Positions 1-9,009 of a DNA stretch of 64,000 bases are shown in pieces. Position 1 is the first letter of the stretch. Each line of letters begins with the position of its first letter. Source of the DNA: an uncultured Bacteroidales bacterium (GTDB taxonomy: Bacteria > Bacteroidota > Bacteroidia > Bacteroidales > ML635J-15); the NCBI GenBank assembly GCA_937982115.1, contig CALJNE010000031.1:44698-108697 (forward strand), in the 5' to 3' direction. The notes below the pieces were generated by a model that did no database searches, was not told where the DNA came from, and saw nothing but the letters and a program-made list of their open reading frames with translations. The translations under genes were made by a program, and so were the position numbers.

Positions 1-3
1 CCA

Positions 4-864
4 TTATTTTATTTCCTCCAAACGTCTTTGTAAATCAACAAATTCTCCGGACAACTCATAGCCTTGAAAAAGATAACGACACCACAAATCAAATGCTTTA
101 TTTTTATCTTTTCGGTAAATGTATGCCATAACATGAGCAGCAGCAATACCTTTATGCTTTTTTTTGTTTGAAATTTTTAATGCCCAGCGAAAAGCATTAT
201 CAATAACATTTTTGGGTATAGTTTGAAAATGAATCCGTAACAATTCATCGGGAATAGTTTTTTTATAAAAGAACCAAATTCCTCCACCGTTTTTAATGTC
301 GTTATAAACAATAAAATAATTTCGATGTAAATATGAAATCACCTGAACCCACGGCGTAAGATAGTGATCAAAATCCTGTTGATACACAAAGGATTTTCCG
401 GGAATTAAGGCTCTGTAATATTTTTCGAGAACTAATTGAGCCGCTTCTTCGGATTTCATCACATCAACAATCAAAAATTCAACTGAAGTTTGAATATTTG
501 AATTTCTTATATCAACAATAATTTCAATGTCTTCGATAAATTCCGACAGATTATTCCTAAACAAAGCAAGGTAGCCGTTATTTTTAAAGTATTCTTTATA
601 TGGATGGTCTTTTAACTGGGTTTCGCATTCTTCATCCCATCTAAATGTATCGCAAGCTATCAGTTTTTGTTTTGCCTTGACAAGCTTAAGTGCCTCAAAA
701 ATAACTAAAGTTGTTGCACCAAATCTACAACCTAAATCGGCAATAATTCCGGTTCCTGTATATTTATTTTTAACTAAATAAAATAAAAACTTAAGTTCCT
801 CATCACTTACCATGTGAGGAATGCCTTGTAAAAAACTAAAACTGAAATCTACTTTTTTTGACAC
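4..864 (-). CDS. SAM-dependent methyltransferase-like protein
   Basis: A 286-residue soluble protein. Residues 42-52 (ADLGCRFGATT) look like the glycine-rich motif I of class I Rossmann methyltransferases. An acidic residue at the end of the next strand (IACD, D72) would bind the SAM ribose, and a hydrophobic strand ending in Asp (FLIVD, about 128-133) follows. The C-terminal third is rich in Lys and aromatic residues and matches nothing I know. The substrate cannot be deduced. It lies 83 bp downstream of comEC on the same strand, so it may be read from the ruvX-def-comEC transcript, but the AT-rich gap leaves room for its own promoter. Fold assignment is moderately sure; activity is inference. 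Confidence 0.6.
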   Translation of the reverse strand: MSKKVDFSFSFLQGIPHMVSDEELKFLFYLVKNKYTGTGIIADLGCRFGATTLVIFEALKLVKAKQKLIACDTFRWDEECETQLKDHPYKEYFKNNGYLALFRNNLSEFIEDIEIIVDIRNSNIQTSVEFLIVDVMKSEEAAQLVLEKYYRALIPGKSFVYQQDFDHYLTPWVQVISYLHRNYFIVYNDIKNGGGIWFFYKKTIPDELLRIHFQTIPKNVIDNAFRWALKISNKKKHKGIAAAHVMAYIYRKDKNKAFDLWCRYLFQGYELSGEFVDLQRRLEEIK

Positions 865-947
865 CTAATAAATGCTTATTAAAGTTGTAAATATACAATT
901 TTAACTAATTAAAAAAATCAAAAAGTAATTCGTTCTAAATTATAGTT

Positions 948-3065
948 TTAAATCACGAAAGCTCCTTGAATCGGCACAATATGCATTTTAAATCCAAATT
1001 TTTCATTTATTGCTACCCATTTATGGATATTTTCAAGAGAATTTGATGAGTCTATAATAAGCATTATGAATTCAAATCTGTTTTTAAGTTTTTCAAAATC
1101 AATATCCGGATTATCACTTACTATAATATAATCAACTGCAATTCTGGATGTGTTTTTTGTGTCGAATAAAAAATCTTTGTCCAGAATAAAAATTCGCTTA
1201 TCGTAAAAACCAATAAATTTATTTTTATAAAAAATATCTTCACCAGCATTTATTATATTTCCAAGCATACTTGCTGAACCTGAATCGAGATTAATGTATT
1301 TTTCTTTCTGAACTCCTTTGTTTAGCCAAAAGTTTTTTGCAAGTTTTTCGACATTGGTCTTTTTTAATCCGGAAAGATTAGCAAATATTACATTTCTTCT
1401 GCCGTCAATTAAATTTATAGCAGTGCTCTTGTCAATATTGTAAACAACAATGTGTTTTTGTCTGCTCAAGTTATACTGTTCAACTAATCCTACAAAATTA
1501 TAAATTATAATAAAAATAATCGCCCAAACCAGATGCCTGTATTCTTTGCTTAAGAAAAAGAAAATAAAAAATGACAGTAATATCAGATAAATCAAGGCTA
1601 ATTTAATTTCATCAATATAAATATCTTTAGTAACCGAAAATGGCAGAGATTCAATCCCAACAACAGCATTATTCATTGACTTGACAATAAAACCCAGAAT
1701 TTTACCAATAGTAATTGTTCCAAAACCAAATACAGAAAAAACAAATACTGCTAAGGTTAACCATATTGCAATTGTAGCTAAAGGGATTAAGCAGTAATTT
1801 GTTATTAGAAAATAATTTGAGAATTGATTAAAATAATATAATACAAGAGGGAAAGTAGCTAATTGAGCAGCAATAGAAACAACAGTAAGCGACCATATTT
1901 TATCGAGAATTTTGTTTTTGATGCTAAACAATTCATATATACGAGGATAAAACAACAATATTCCCAAAACAGCAACAAACGAAAATTGAAATCCTAAATC
2001 AAACAAAGTATAAGGTTTTATAATCAAAATAATAAAAGCAGCCAACAATAAAGAATTAATGGAATTAGAATGTTTACTGATACTTTCGCCTAAAGAAAAA
2101 ACACTAATCATCAGAGCGGCTCGTGTTATAGAAGGACTTCCGCCTGCGAGCAAAGCATAAAACCAAACTGATGATACTACAATAATAAATTTAACTATTT
2201 TTAAATTATTCAACCTAAACAAAGACAATAAAAACACGATAATTCCGTAAATAATACCAACATGAAGTCCTGATACTGCAAGAATATGCATAGCACCGGA
2301 AGAAGAATAACTACGCTTAAGACTTTCATTAATTTTGTCTTTATAACCTAATGTCAAAGCCGAAGCAACTGCCAATTCATCATCATTCAAACCGGTCTCT
2401 TTCAGTATTCCGATAAGCCTGTCGCGGAATCGCAAGAATTTTTGTTTAGTACCAATTGGCAAGTCGGAATCTATTTTCTGCCATTCGTCGCTGCTTAAAA
2501 AATCGGTAGAGAGAATTAAATTATAAGTTAGATATTTTTTTAAATCAAATTCTTCAGGATTGCCTTTATTTTTAATTTCAGAAAAATCAGGAGTAAAAAC
2601 AATTTTATCGCCTGGTTTTAGAGACAAAGACTTTTCGTTTTTTCCTAAATACAGCAGCACTTTTCCGTCAGCCTCCAACCAGTTTTTGCCGGAATTTATT
2701 GCTAACATACGAACAGTTAATGAAACATTTCGTAATCGTTCTTTCGGCATTTCGAGAATTTCCGCAACGATATAACCACCTTTGTAATCCGATAGATTTA
2801 TGTTGTCTTTGCGAGAAAAAACAGATGTATAAGTTATTCCAAAACAAAGAAAAAATATACTGGTTATAACTCCGGCAGTAATGATAAATTTATGGGAATA
2901 AAAATAAACAGTTAACAAAAACATTAAAAAAACCGGAATGAAAATTATAAAAATTAATTGAAAGTCTATATTGAATTTTGCTTGAATAATAATTCCAATA
3001 ATAAACGGAATAAATATTCTGAGAAGAGGAATTTTGCGAATTTCTTCAACAAAACCGTAATACAT
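948..3065 (-). CDS. comEC: ComEC/Rec2-family competence membrane protein
   Basis: A 705-residue polytopic inner-membrane protein of the family that forms the DNA-import channel in natural transformation. The N-terminus has closely spaced membrane segments, then a soluble OB-like DUF4131 region (about 95-200). The Competence domain follows with its hallmark HILAVSGLHVG and a run of membrane helices to about residue 510. The C-terminal 190 residues start like the metallo-beta-lactamase domain (VVYNIDKSTAINLIDG) but contain no HxHxDH metal motif, so that nuclease-like domain looks degenerate. The start codon overlaps the stop of the upstream lipoprotein gene by one base (TAATG), so translation is probably coupled. 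Whether it serves DNA uptake here cannot be told. Confidence 0.9.
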   Translation of the reverse strand: MYYGFVEEIRKIPLLRIFIPFIIGIIIQAKFNIDFQLIFIIFIPVFLMFLLTVYFYSHKFIITAGVITSIFFLCFGITYTSVFSRKDNINLSDYKGGYIVAEILEMPKERLRNVSLTVRMLAINSGKNWLEADGKVLLYLGKNEKSLSLKPGDKIVFTPDFSEIKNKGNPEEFDLKKYLTYNLILSTDFLSSDEWQKIDSDLPIGTKQKFLRFRDRLIGILKETGLNDDELAVASALTLGYKDKINESLKRSYSSSGAMHILAVSGLHVGIIYGIIVFLLSLFRLNNLKIVKFIIVVSSVWFYALLAGGSPSITRAALMISVFSLGESISKHSNSINSLLLAAFIILIIKPYTLFDLGFQFSFVAVLGILLFYPRIYELFSIKNKILDKIWSLTVVSIAAQLATFPLVLYYFNQFSNYFLITNYCLIPLATIAIWLTLAVFVFSVFGFGTITIGKILGFIVKSMNNAVVGIESLPFSVTKDIYIDEIKLALIYLILLSFFIFFFLSKEYRHLVWAIIFIIIYNFVGLVEQYNLSRQKHIVVYNIDKSTAINLIDGRRNVIFANLSGLKKTNVEKLAKNFWLNKGVQKEKYINLDSGSASMLGNIINAGEDIFYKNKFIGFYDKRIFILDKDFLFDTKNTSRIAVDYIIVSDNPDIDFEKLKNRFEFIMLIIDSSNSLENIHKWVAINEKFGFKMHIVPIQGAFVI

Positions 3066-3601
3066 TACTTTTTGTTATAACGGTTCATTTCAGTAAAAAG
3101 GTCAATAAGTTGCTCGTCTGTCATTCCAAGAAACATTAGGGCAGATTTTGCACTTTCGGCAAGTTTATGGTCGGGATATTCTTCCAAAAATTTTTTATAA
3201 TAAAATTCAGCCTTATCAAGTTGTTTTAAATAGTTTTCATAAACGAATGCTTTTAAAAAGATAACTTCGGGATATTTATCAAACTTTGGATAATTTTCTT
3301 CTATTCTCGTGAGATAGCGAATAGAATTATTTGGTTGATTAAAGTTCATTGCTATTTCAGAAGCTTTAAAGAGATATTCGGGGGTATTCTCGGAATCTGC
3401 ATATTTATCAGCATAGGCAACATACAAACCGATAATTTTCTTTGCAAGCTCAGCATCAGGTTCTTCAGTTTTATAAAGCAGACTTTCGGTTTCGGCAATT
3501 TCCTTTTCGGCTTTTGCTTTTTCGTCAAGTTCATTGTTTTTTCCCTTACATGCTGCTAACAAAAAAAACAATGACAAACCATAAATTACAGATTTATTCA
3601 T
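3065..3601 (-). CDS. TPR-containing lipoprotein
   Basis: A 178-residue protein with a lipoprotein signal peptide: hydrophobic residues 5-15, lipobox LAAC and lipidation at Cys18. A Lys/Glu-rich linker leads into helical repeats of tetratricopeptide type; the SIRYLTRIEENYPK and AEFYYKKFLEEYPDHKLA stretches are typical of outer-membrane-assembly (YfgL/BamD-like) or Tol-Pal-associated TPR lipoproteins. It sits between def and comEC in a minus-strand operon, 11 bp after def, and its stop overlaps the comEC start. The specific role is unknown; its size is below that of BamD, so I do not call it BamD. Confidence 0.75.
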   Translation of the reverse strand: MNKSVIYGLSLFFLLAACKGKNNELDEKAKAEKEIAETESLLYKTEEPDAELAKKIIGLYVAYADKYADSENTPEYLFKASEIAMNFNQPNNSIRYLTRIEENYPKFDKYPEVIFLKAFVYENYLKQLDKAEFYYKKFLEEYPDHKLAESAKSALMFLGMTDEQLIDLFTEMNRYNKK

Positions 3602-3612
3602 AACACCATAAA

Positions 3613-4161
3613 TTAAATTTTCACTTTATAATCTACATCCACTTTACCTCTTGAAATATTATTAAGTTTACTTTGCAATAAGCGTCTTCTCAAAGGAGAT
3701 ATTTTGTCAACAAATAAAACTCCATTAAGATGGTCGTATTCATGCTGAATAACGATGGCTCTATAATCACTATAAACTTCGGTAACAGGTTCAAACTTTT
3801 CGTTCAAATACGATATTGATAATTCCTTTGGTCTTTGTACAAATTCATGAATATTTGGAATACTAAGACAGCCCTCTTCTATTCCTATACTTTCATCGGT
3901 AAGGAAAGTGATTTTAGGATTTATAAAAACTCTTTTAAAATCTTTTAATTCAGGTCTTTCGTCGGCAAGACGAGAAGCATCTACAATAAAAAGATTTATG
4001 TTTTTTCCTATTTGAGGAGCTGCAAGTCCTACACCATCGGCACGATACATTGTCTCAAACATATCACTGATTAACTTTTCAATATCTGGATAATCTTTGG
4101 TTATATCCACGGATTGTTTTCGTAATATTGGATTTCCGTATAAGTAAATTGGTAATATCAT
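3613..4161 (-). CDS. def: Peptide deformylase
   Basis: Removes the N-formyl group from the initiator methionine of new proteins, using a bound metal. All three family motifs are present: GVGLAAPQIG at 43-52, EGCLSIP with metal ligand Cys98, and QHEYDH with ligands His140 and His144 and catalytic Glu141. The length of 182 residues is normal. The start codon overlaps the stop of ruvX by four bases (ATGA), so the two are translationally coupled. No methionyl-tRNA formyltransferase gene is next to it, unlike the fmt-def arrangement of many bacteria. Confidence 0.97.
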   Translation of the reverse strand: MILPIYLYGNPILRKQSVDITKDYPDIEKLISDMFETMYRADGVGLAAPQIGKNINLFIVDASRLADERPELKDFKRVFINPKITFLTDESIGIEEGCLSIPNIHEFVQRPKELSISYLNEKFEPVTEVYSDYRAIVIQHEYDHLNGVLFVDKISPLRRRLLQSKLNNISRGKVDVDYKVKI

Positions 4162-4577
4162 AAATTGTATTTTTCGCGTTCAAGATATGATTGCAAAATT
4201 AAAGTCGCACTAATTTTATCAACAAGGCTTTTATCACGTCTTTGCATTTTTTTTGTTCCAACATCAATCATTGTTTGAAAAGCCATTTTAGAAGTAAACC
4301 TCTCATCGAATGGAATAAATTCGATATTTTTTAATACCTTCTTCAAACGATTTATTACAGGTTGTATGTATTTAACAGCTTCGGATGGAGTATTGTTCAT
4401 TTGAACAGGCATACCATAAATTATTTTTACCACCTCATTGTGTTGTAAATAATTCTTTAAAAATTCCTCAAGATTATTTGTTGGAACAGTTTCCAAAGCC
4501 GTTGCAATAATACGGTTTGGGTCTGTTACAGCAATACCTATTCTTTTCTTTCCAATATCAAGGGCTAAATATCTCAT
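4158..4577 (-). CDS. ruvX: Holliday junction resolvase-like / pre-16S rRNA nuclease YqgF
   Basis: A 139-residue RNase-H-fold protein of the YqgF/RuvX family, linked to trimming the 16S rRNA 5' end and, by annotation tradition, to Holliday junction resolution. Visible motifs are DIGKKRIGIAVTD at the N-terminus with catalytic Asp7, YGMPVQMN in the middle, and FDERFTSK plus a C-terminal Asp-containing helix (KSLVDKISATLIL). It is the first gene of the ruvX-def-TPR-comEC run. A strong Bacteroidota-type promoter lies so close upstream that the message may be almost leaderless. Confidence 0.93.
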   Translation of the reverse strand: MRYLALDIGKKRIGIAVTDPNRIIATALETVPTNNLEEFLKNYLQHNEVVKIIYGMPVQMNNTPSEAVKYIQPVINRLKKVLKNIEFIPFDERFTSKMAFQTMIDVGTKKMQRRDKSLVDKISATLILQSYLEREKYNL

Positions 4578-4581
4578 GATG

Positions 4582-4612
4582 CAAAGATATTAAAATAGAG
4601 TGTTTCAGGCAA
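4582..4612 (-). promoter_or_regulatory. Promoter of the ruvX-def-comEC operon
   Basis: On the minus strand a TTG (-33 element, plus coordinates 4610-4612) is followed after 20 bp by TATCTTTG (4582-4589), matching the Bacteroidota TTG-N19to21-TAnnTTTG consensus. The ruvX ATG begins only four bases after the -7 box, so the transcript would start at or almost at the start codon. Confidence 0.6.
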
Positions 4613-4639
4613 CTTTTTTATAAATTTTTAGTCTTAATA

Positions 4640-4669
4640 TTGTTGATATAAAAAAAATATGTATATTTG
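4640..4669 (+). promoter_or_regulatory. Promoter of the choice-of-anchor-L protein gene
   Basis: TATATTTG (4662-4669) matches the TAnnTTTG -7 element, with TTG at 4640-4642, 19 bp upstream. It is divergent from the ruvX promoter and leaves a 5' leader of about 25 bases before the ATG at 4701. Confidence 0.55.
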
Positions 4670-4700
4670 AATTCTAAAGTAAAATGTTAAATTTTCCAAT

Positions 4701-7058
4701 ATGAAAAGAGTTTTAATTTTTCTATGTTCAATAGTTTTTAGTTTTTCTTTGATAAATGCACAATCAATTACGACAAATGCAAATGTCCCGTTGCAGTCTT
4801 TAATCGCAGATACTCTTGTAAACGGATGTATTCAGGTGTCGAGTATAACAGCCAACAACGGAGCAAAAGGCTATTTTAGAAAAGGGAATTCGCAATTTCC
4901 GTTTAATTCGGGAATAATTCTTGCCACCGGAAATATCAGTAATGCACAGGGTCCAAATAGTTCAGGAAGTGCAGGAAATTCCATCGGAAGTGGTTCCGAC
5001 CCTGACCTTCAGGCTTTAATCCCCGGATATACTATCAACGATGCCAGCGTTATTCAATTTGATTTCATCCCGGCAGAAAACGTGGTAACATTCAGATATA
5101 TCTTTGGATCCGAAGAATTTCCAGAATACGCTAATACTAGTTTTAATGATGTATTTGGATTCTTTCTTTCGGGACCTGGTATAAACGGACCTTATTCAAA
5201 TAATGCCATAAACATAGCTATATTGCCAAACAATCAACCTGTTACTATAAACAATGTTCATAATTTTAATTATTATACTGCATATCCTACTTCAGCCTCG
5301 AATTCTCCAGGTTCATATTATGGTGCTGTACAATATGACGGTAACACAATTGTACTAACAGCCACAGCCACAGTAATTCCTTGTCAAACCTATCATATTA
5401 AATTAGCAATCGGAGATGCCGGAGATTCTGCATATGACTCGGGAGTTTTCATTGAATCCGGCAGCTTTATTTCAGGCGAAAGCATTTCTATAAGCAACAT
5501 AGCTCAGGTTGGTAGCGAAGCTGACCTGTGGGAAGGCTGTACCAATTATTACGTTATATCCAGAGAAGAGGGGTCCGATGCACAACAAGATCTTACTATT
5601 TCAGTTGGAATTGCTCCAAATTCTACCGCTATCCAAGGGGTTGATTTTTCACCATTCCCTACTACAGTATTTATTCCTGCAGGACAAATGACTGATACAA
5701 TTTGGTACACAGCCTACAACGACGGAATCGAAGAAGGTAACGAAACAATAATTGTAATGTTCTATACTGCTTGTCCGTGTGGAAACTACTCAACAGCAAT
5801 ATATGATACCATCTGGATTTATGATGCAGAATTTATTAAAGGCGGTATTCAGGATATCACAACACATTATTGCGGTCAAGATCCTCCATCAACAATAACC
5901 CTTACAGGAGAATGCAATATTGATCCTCACGTAGGATATTACTGGAGCACAGGAGCTACAACAAACAGTATTCAAATTACTCCTCAGCCCGGTGCAACTA
6001 CTTATTATGTTACAATGGTAGATCAATGTGGAAACGAAGTATATGATTCAATTACCATTAGAATTTCTAATTTGCGATTAAATTCGTATGATGTTACAGA
6101 ACCTTCATGTTTTAATGCTTGCAACGCTACCATTTCTCTTAATGTCACATCCGAATTTCAACCTGTACAATATCGTTATGTTCATAGCCTATATCAGTAC
6201 ATTCCGGATAGTATAAGAACTTCATATTCAAGCACTTTTACAGGATTATGCCCCGGCACATATAAAATTACTGCGACTGATAATATAGGATGCTTCCAAA
6301 GATTTGAAATTGCTGTTCCAAATCCGCCATCAATTCAGTTAGCTTATGGAATATTAGAATCTGACCAGGAATACTGTGAACGACCTGAATCAATATCCTT
6401 CACTGCAGCATCAAATCAAAACAATCCTCAATTCCTCTGGAGCAACAATCAAACCGGAGCAACAATGACCGTACAAAACCCACCCGTTGGGGAACACACT
6501 TATTGGGTAAAAATGTTCGACGGATGCGGCAATTTTAAACAAGATTTCGTTACAGTTAAAATTTCTGATATTAATATTCAAACTCAATCCGTAATGGATA
6601 TGGGGACTTGCAACGGTTCTGTTGCTGCATTTGCATCTAATGGATTTTATCCGTACAACTATTATTGGCACAACCCAATTAACGGTTTCGGCAACATGTT
6701 CACAAATCTTTGTGCAGGTACATATCAAGTGTTAGTTACTGATGCTATAAACTGTCAAAAAACTACAACAGTAGAGGTCCCATTGTATAACAATAATTCT
6801 GTAAATCAAACTCTTTACGATAATATATTTACAGTATTTCCTAATCCTACAAACGGCAGCTTTGTTTTAAATTTCAAAGAAAATAATCCGAATGAGATTA
6901 TTGTTAAAATTACAGACGTAAAAGGCAAACTAATTTATGAATCTCAACTGCAATTTCATCAAACAACATTCGACAACTTTGTTCCGGGAGTATATTTTAT
7001 AAGCCTGTATAAAAATGATGGAATTTATGCCGTTCAAAAATTAGTTGTTACTGAATAA
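4701..7058 (+). CDS. T9SS-secreted choice-of-anchor-L surface protein
   Basis: A 785-residue exported protein. Residues 1-20 form a signal peptide (FLCSIVFSFSLINAQ). Residues about 25-250 match the choice-of-anchor L module: a start resembling SLIADTLVNGCIQVSS, the GILATGNISNAQGPN turn, and a central FGSEEFPEY. Calx-beta-like and Ig-like regions with many paired cysteines follow, then a type A T9SS sorting domain in the last 75 residues (VFPNPTNGSFVLNF start, ITDVKGKLIYE, GVYFISL, KLVV end). It should be moved across the outer membrane by the type IX system, then released or anchored. It is monocistronic, with its own promoter and a strong terminator. Ligand unknown; adhesion is inference. 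Confidence 0.85.
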   Translation: MKRVLIFLCSIVFSFSLINAQSITTNANVPLQSLIADTLVNGCIQVSSITANNGAKGYFRKGNSQFPFNSGIILATGNISNAQGPNSSGSAGNSIGSGSDPDLQALIPGYTINDASVIQFDFIPAENVVTFRYIFGSEEFPEYANTSFNDVFGFFLSGPGINGPYSNNAINIAILPNNQPVTINNVHNFNYYTAYPTSASNSPGSYYGAVQYDGNTIVLTATATVIPCQTYHIKLAIGDAGDSAYDSGVFIESGSFISGESISISNIAQVGSEADLWEGCTNYYVISREEGSDAQQDLTISVGIAPNSTAIQGVDFSPFPTTVFIPAGQMTDTIWYTAYNDGIEEGNETIIVMFYTACPCGNYSTAIYDTIWIYDAEFIKGGIQDITTHYCGQDPPSTITLTGECNIDPHVGYYWSTGATTNSIQITPQPGATTYYVTMVDQCGNEVYDSITIRISNLRLNSYDVTEPSCFNACNATISLNVTSEFQPVQYRYVHSLYQYIPDSIRTSYSSTFTGLCPGTYKITATDNIGCFQRFEIAVPNPPSIQLAYGILESDQEYCERPESISFTAASNQNNPQFLWSNNQTGATMTVQNPPVGEHTYWVKMFDGCGNFKQDFVTVKISDINIQTQSVMDMGTCNGSVAAFASNGFYPYNYYWHNPINGFGNMFTNLCAGTYQVLVTDAINCQKTTTVEVPLYNNNSVNQTLYDNIFTVFPNPTNGSFVLNFKENNPNEIIVKITDVKGKLIYESQLQFHQTTFDNFVPGVYFISLYKNDGIYAVQKLVVTE

Positions 7059-7087
7059 ACCGACGTTGGTATAATATTCAATAATTT

Positions 7088-7123
7088 AATCACGTTTATC
7101 AAAGCATAAACGTGATTTTTTTT
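7088..7123 (+). terminator. Rho-independent terminator
   Basis: A perfect 12-bp stem (7088-7099 with 7106-7117) and a six-base loop are followed by a run of T to 7123. It lies 30 bp past the stop of the anchor-L gene and isolates it from the next gene. Confidence 0.9.
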
Positions 7124-7177
7124 GTTCAATATTTTAAAAAAATATATTTTTAAAAAAATTTGAAATTTTAATTTTTT

Positions 7178-8932
7178 ATGGCAAAAGAGATAAAATTTAG
7201 TTTAGTTTACAGAGACATGTGGCAGTCTAGCGGAAAATATGTACCTCGACTTGATCAATTAAAAAAGATTGCCCCTGTAATTATTGATATGAGATGCTTC
7301 TCCAGAATAGAGACCAATGGCGGAGCATTTGAGCAAGTAAACTTACTTTTTGGCGAAAATCCGAATCAGGTAGTTAAAGAATGGACAAAACCTTTTAACG
7401 AGTCAGGAATTCAAACTCACATGCTCGAAAGAGCACTTAACGGAATTAGAATGTATCCTGTTCCTGCTGATGTTCGTCGGTTAATGTATAAAGTTAAAAA
7501 AGCTCAAGGTGTGGATATCGCAAGGTCGTTCTGTGGGCTAAACGATCCGCGAAATCTCGAACTTTCGGTTAAATATGCCAAAGAAGCAGGAATGATTTCA
7601 CAAGGAACATTAAGTATAACTCATTCCGAGATTCATTCCGTAAACTATTACATGGAAATAGTTGACCAGATAATGGCATTCGGAGCAGATGAAATTTGCC
7701 TAAAAGATATGGCTGGAATTGGTCGTCCTGTAAGTTTAGGCAAGCTTGTAAAAGAAATAAAAGCAAACTATCCGAATGTAATAGTTCAGTATCATGGGCA
7801 CTCCGGACCGGGCTTTTCGGTTGCTTCAATGCTGGAAGTTGCAAAAGCGGGAGCCGATTACATTGACGTTGCTATGGAACCGCTGTCATGGGGAACTGTT
7901 CATCCTGATATTATAACCATTCAGGCTATGTTGAAAGATGCCGGTTTTATTGTTCCCGAAATTAATATGAAGGCATACATGCAAGCCAGAACACTAAATC
8001 AGGAATTTATTGATGATTTTCTCGGATATTGGATAAATCCCAAAAACAGAGAAATGTCATCATTGCTTATTGGTTGCGGATTACCAGGCGGAATGATGGG
8101 AAGTATGATGGCCGATCTCGAAAATGTTCATCAAGGAATAAATCAAACCTTAATTTCAACAGGAAAAGAACCTCTCACAATTGACGAACTCCTTGTAATG
8201 CTTTTCGAAGAAGTACAATTTGTTTGGCCAAAACTTGGTTATCCGCCACTGGTAACTCCTTTCAGCCAATATGTAAAAAACATTGCACTTGTTAACGTAA
8301 TGCTTTTGTTACAAGGCAAAAAACGCTGGGAAATGATTGACAAAAACAGTTGGGATATGATTCTCGGTAAAGCAGGCAAACTTCCCGGACCTCTTGCTGA
8401 TGAAATTATTGAACTTGCTAAAAAAGAAAATAAAGAATTTTACGAAGGTAATCCTCAAGATGCTTATCCCGATGAATTAGATAAATATCGTCAGGAAATG
8501 ATTCAAAACGGTTGGGAATTTGGAGAAAATGATGAAGAATTGTTTGAATTTGCTATGCATGACCGTCAATATAGAGATTACAAGAGCGGAATAGCAAAAC
8601 AAAGATTTGAAGAAGAACTTAATACCCTAAAAACAAAACAAAACACTAAATTACAAAAACCGCTAACTCCTGCTGCAAACAATCCCAAAATTAAAGAAAT
8701 TAGAGCTCCCTATATGGGAAAACTCTATCTAGACCTAACACTTGAAATGGAACCTAATTACATAAAAGAAGGTGATACGGTGAATATTGGTAAAAGATTA
8801 TGCTATCTGGAATCATACCATAATTATCAGGAAATTGTTTCCGACGTTAACGGTCGCATCAAAGAGGTATTGGTAGAACACGGTGACTTTGTGAATAAAG
8901 ATGACATTATTGCTCTTGTTGAAATTGAATAA
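7178..8932 (+). CDS. OadA/PycB-like carboxyltransferase with a biotinyl-like domain lacking the biotin lysine
   Basis: A 584-residue relative of oxaloacetate decarboxylase alpha and pyruvate carboxylase subunit B. Domains are a carboxyltransferase TIM barrel (about 1-290), the conserved PYC/OADA domain (about 300-480), a charged linker and a C-terminal biotinyl/lipoyl-like domain (515-584). Barrel residues are kept: Asp13 in YRD, the carboxylated lysine as Lys176 in CLKDMAG, metal ligands His206 and His208 (YHGH), and Thr240 in SWGT. The attachment motif, normally EAMKM, reads ESYHN, so His548 (bases 8819-8821) stands where biotin would be bound. The protein should therefore not carry its own biotin. 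It may use a carrier in trans, like transcarboxylase 5S, or do another reaction. It stands alone, bracketed by terminators. Confidence 0.85.
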   Translation: MAKEIKFSLVYRDMWQSSGKYVPRLDQLKKIAPVIIDMRCFSRIETNGGAFEQVNLLFGENPNQVVKEWTKPFNESGIQTHMLERALNGIRMYPVPADVRRLMYKVKKAQGVDIARSFCGLNDPRNLELSVKYAKEAGMISQGTLSITHSEIHSVNYYMEIVDQIMAFGADEICLKDMAGIGRPVSLGKLVKEIKANYPNVIVQYHGHSGPGFSVASMLEVAKAGADYIDVAMEPLSWGTVHPDIITIQAMLKDAGFIVPEINMKAYMQARTLNQEFIDDFLGYWINPKNREMSSLLIGCGLPGGMMGSMMADLENVHQGINQTLISTGKEPLTIDELLVMLFEEVQFVWPKLGYPPLVTPFSQYVKNIALVNVMLLLQGKKRWEMIDKNSWDMILGKAGKLPGPLADEIIELAKKENKEFYEGNPQDAYPDELDKYRQEMIQNGWEFGENDEELFEFAMHDRQYRDYKSGIAKQRFEEELNTLKTKQNTKLQKPLTPAANNPKIKEIRAPYMGKLYLDLTLEMEPNYIKEGDTVNIGKRLCYLESYHNYQEIVSDVNGRIKEVLVEHGDFVNKDDIIALVEIE

Positions 8933-8953
8933 ATCAAAGTCGTAAAAGAAAAT

Positions 8954-8984
8954 AAAAACTCAGGGGATTTTACTGAGTTTTTTT
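8954..8984 (+). terminator. Rho-independent terminator
   Basis: A 10-bp stem (8954-8963 with 8973-8982) with a nine-base loop, ending in T residues, 22 bp beyond the stop of the carboxyltransferase gene. It separates that gene from the fusion-kinase operon. Confidence 0.8.
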
Positions 8985-9009
8985 AATTTTGTTTTTTAAT
9001 TTTTGAAAA

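Noticed and set aside
7178..8932. Ordinary biotin-dependent oxaloacetate decarboxylase alpha
   Set aside because: The lysine needed for biotin is histidine; only the carboxyltransferase part is standard.
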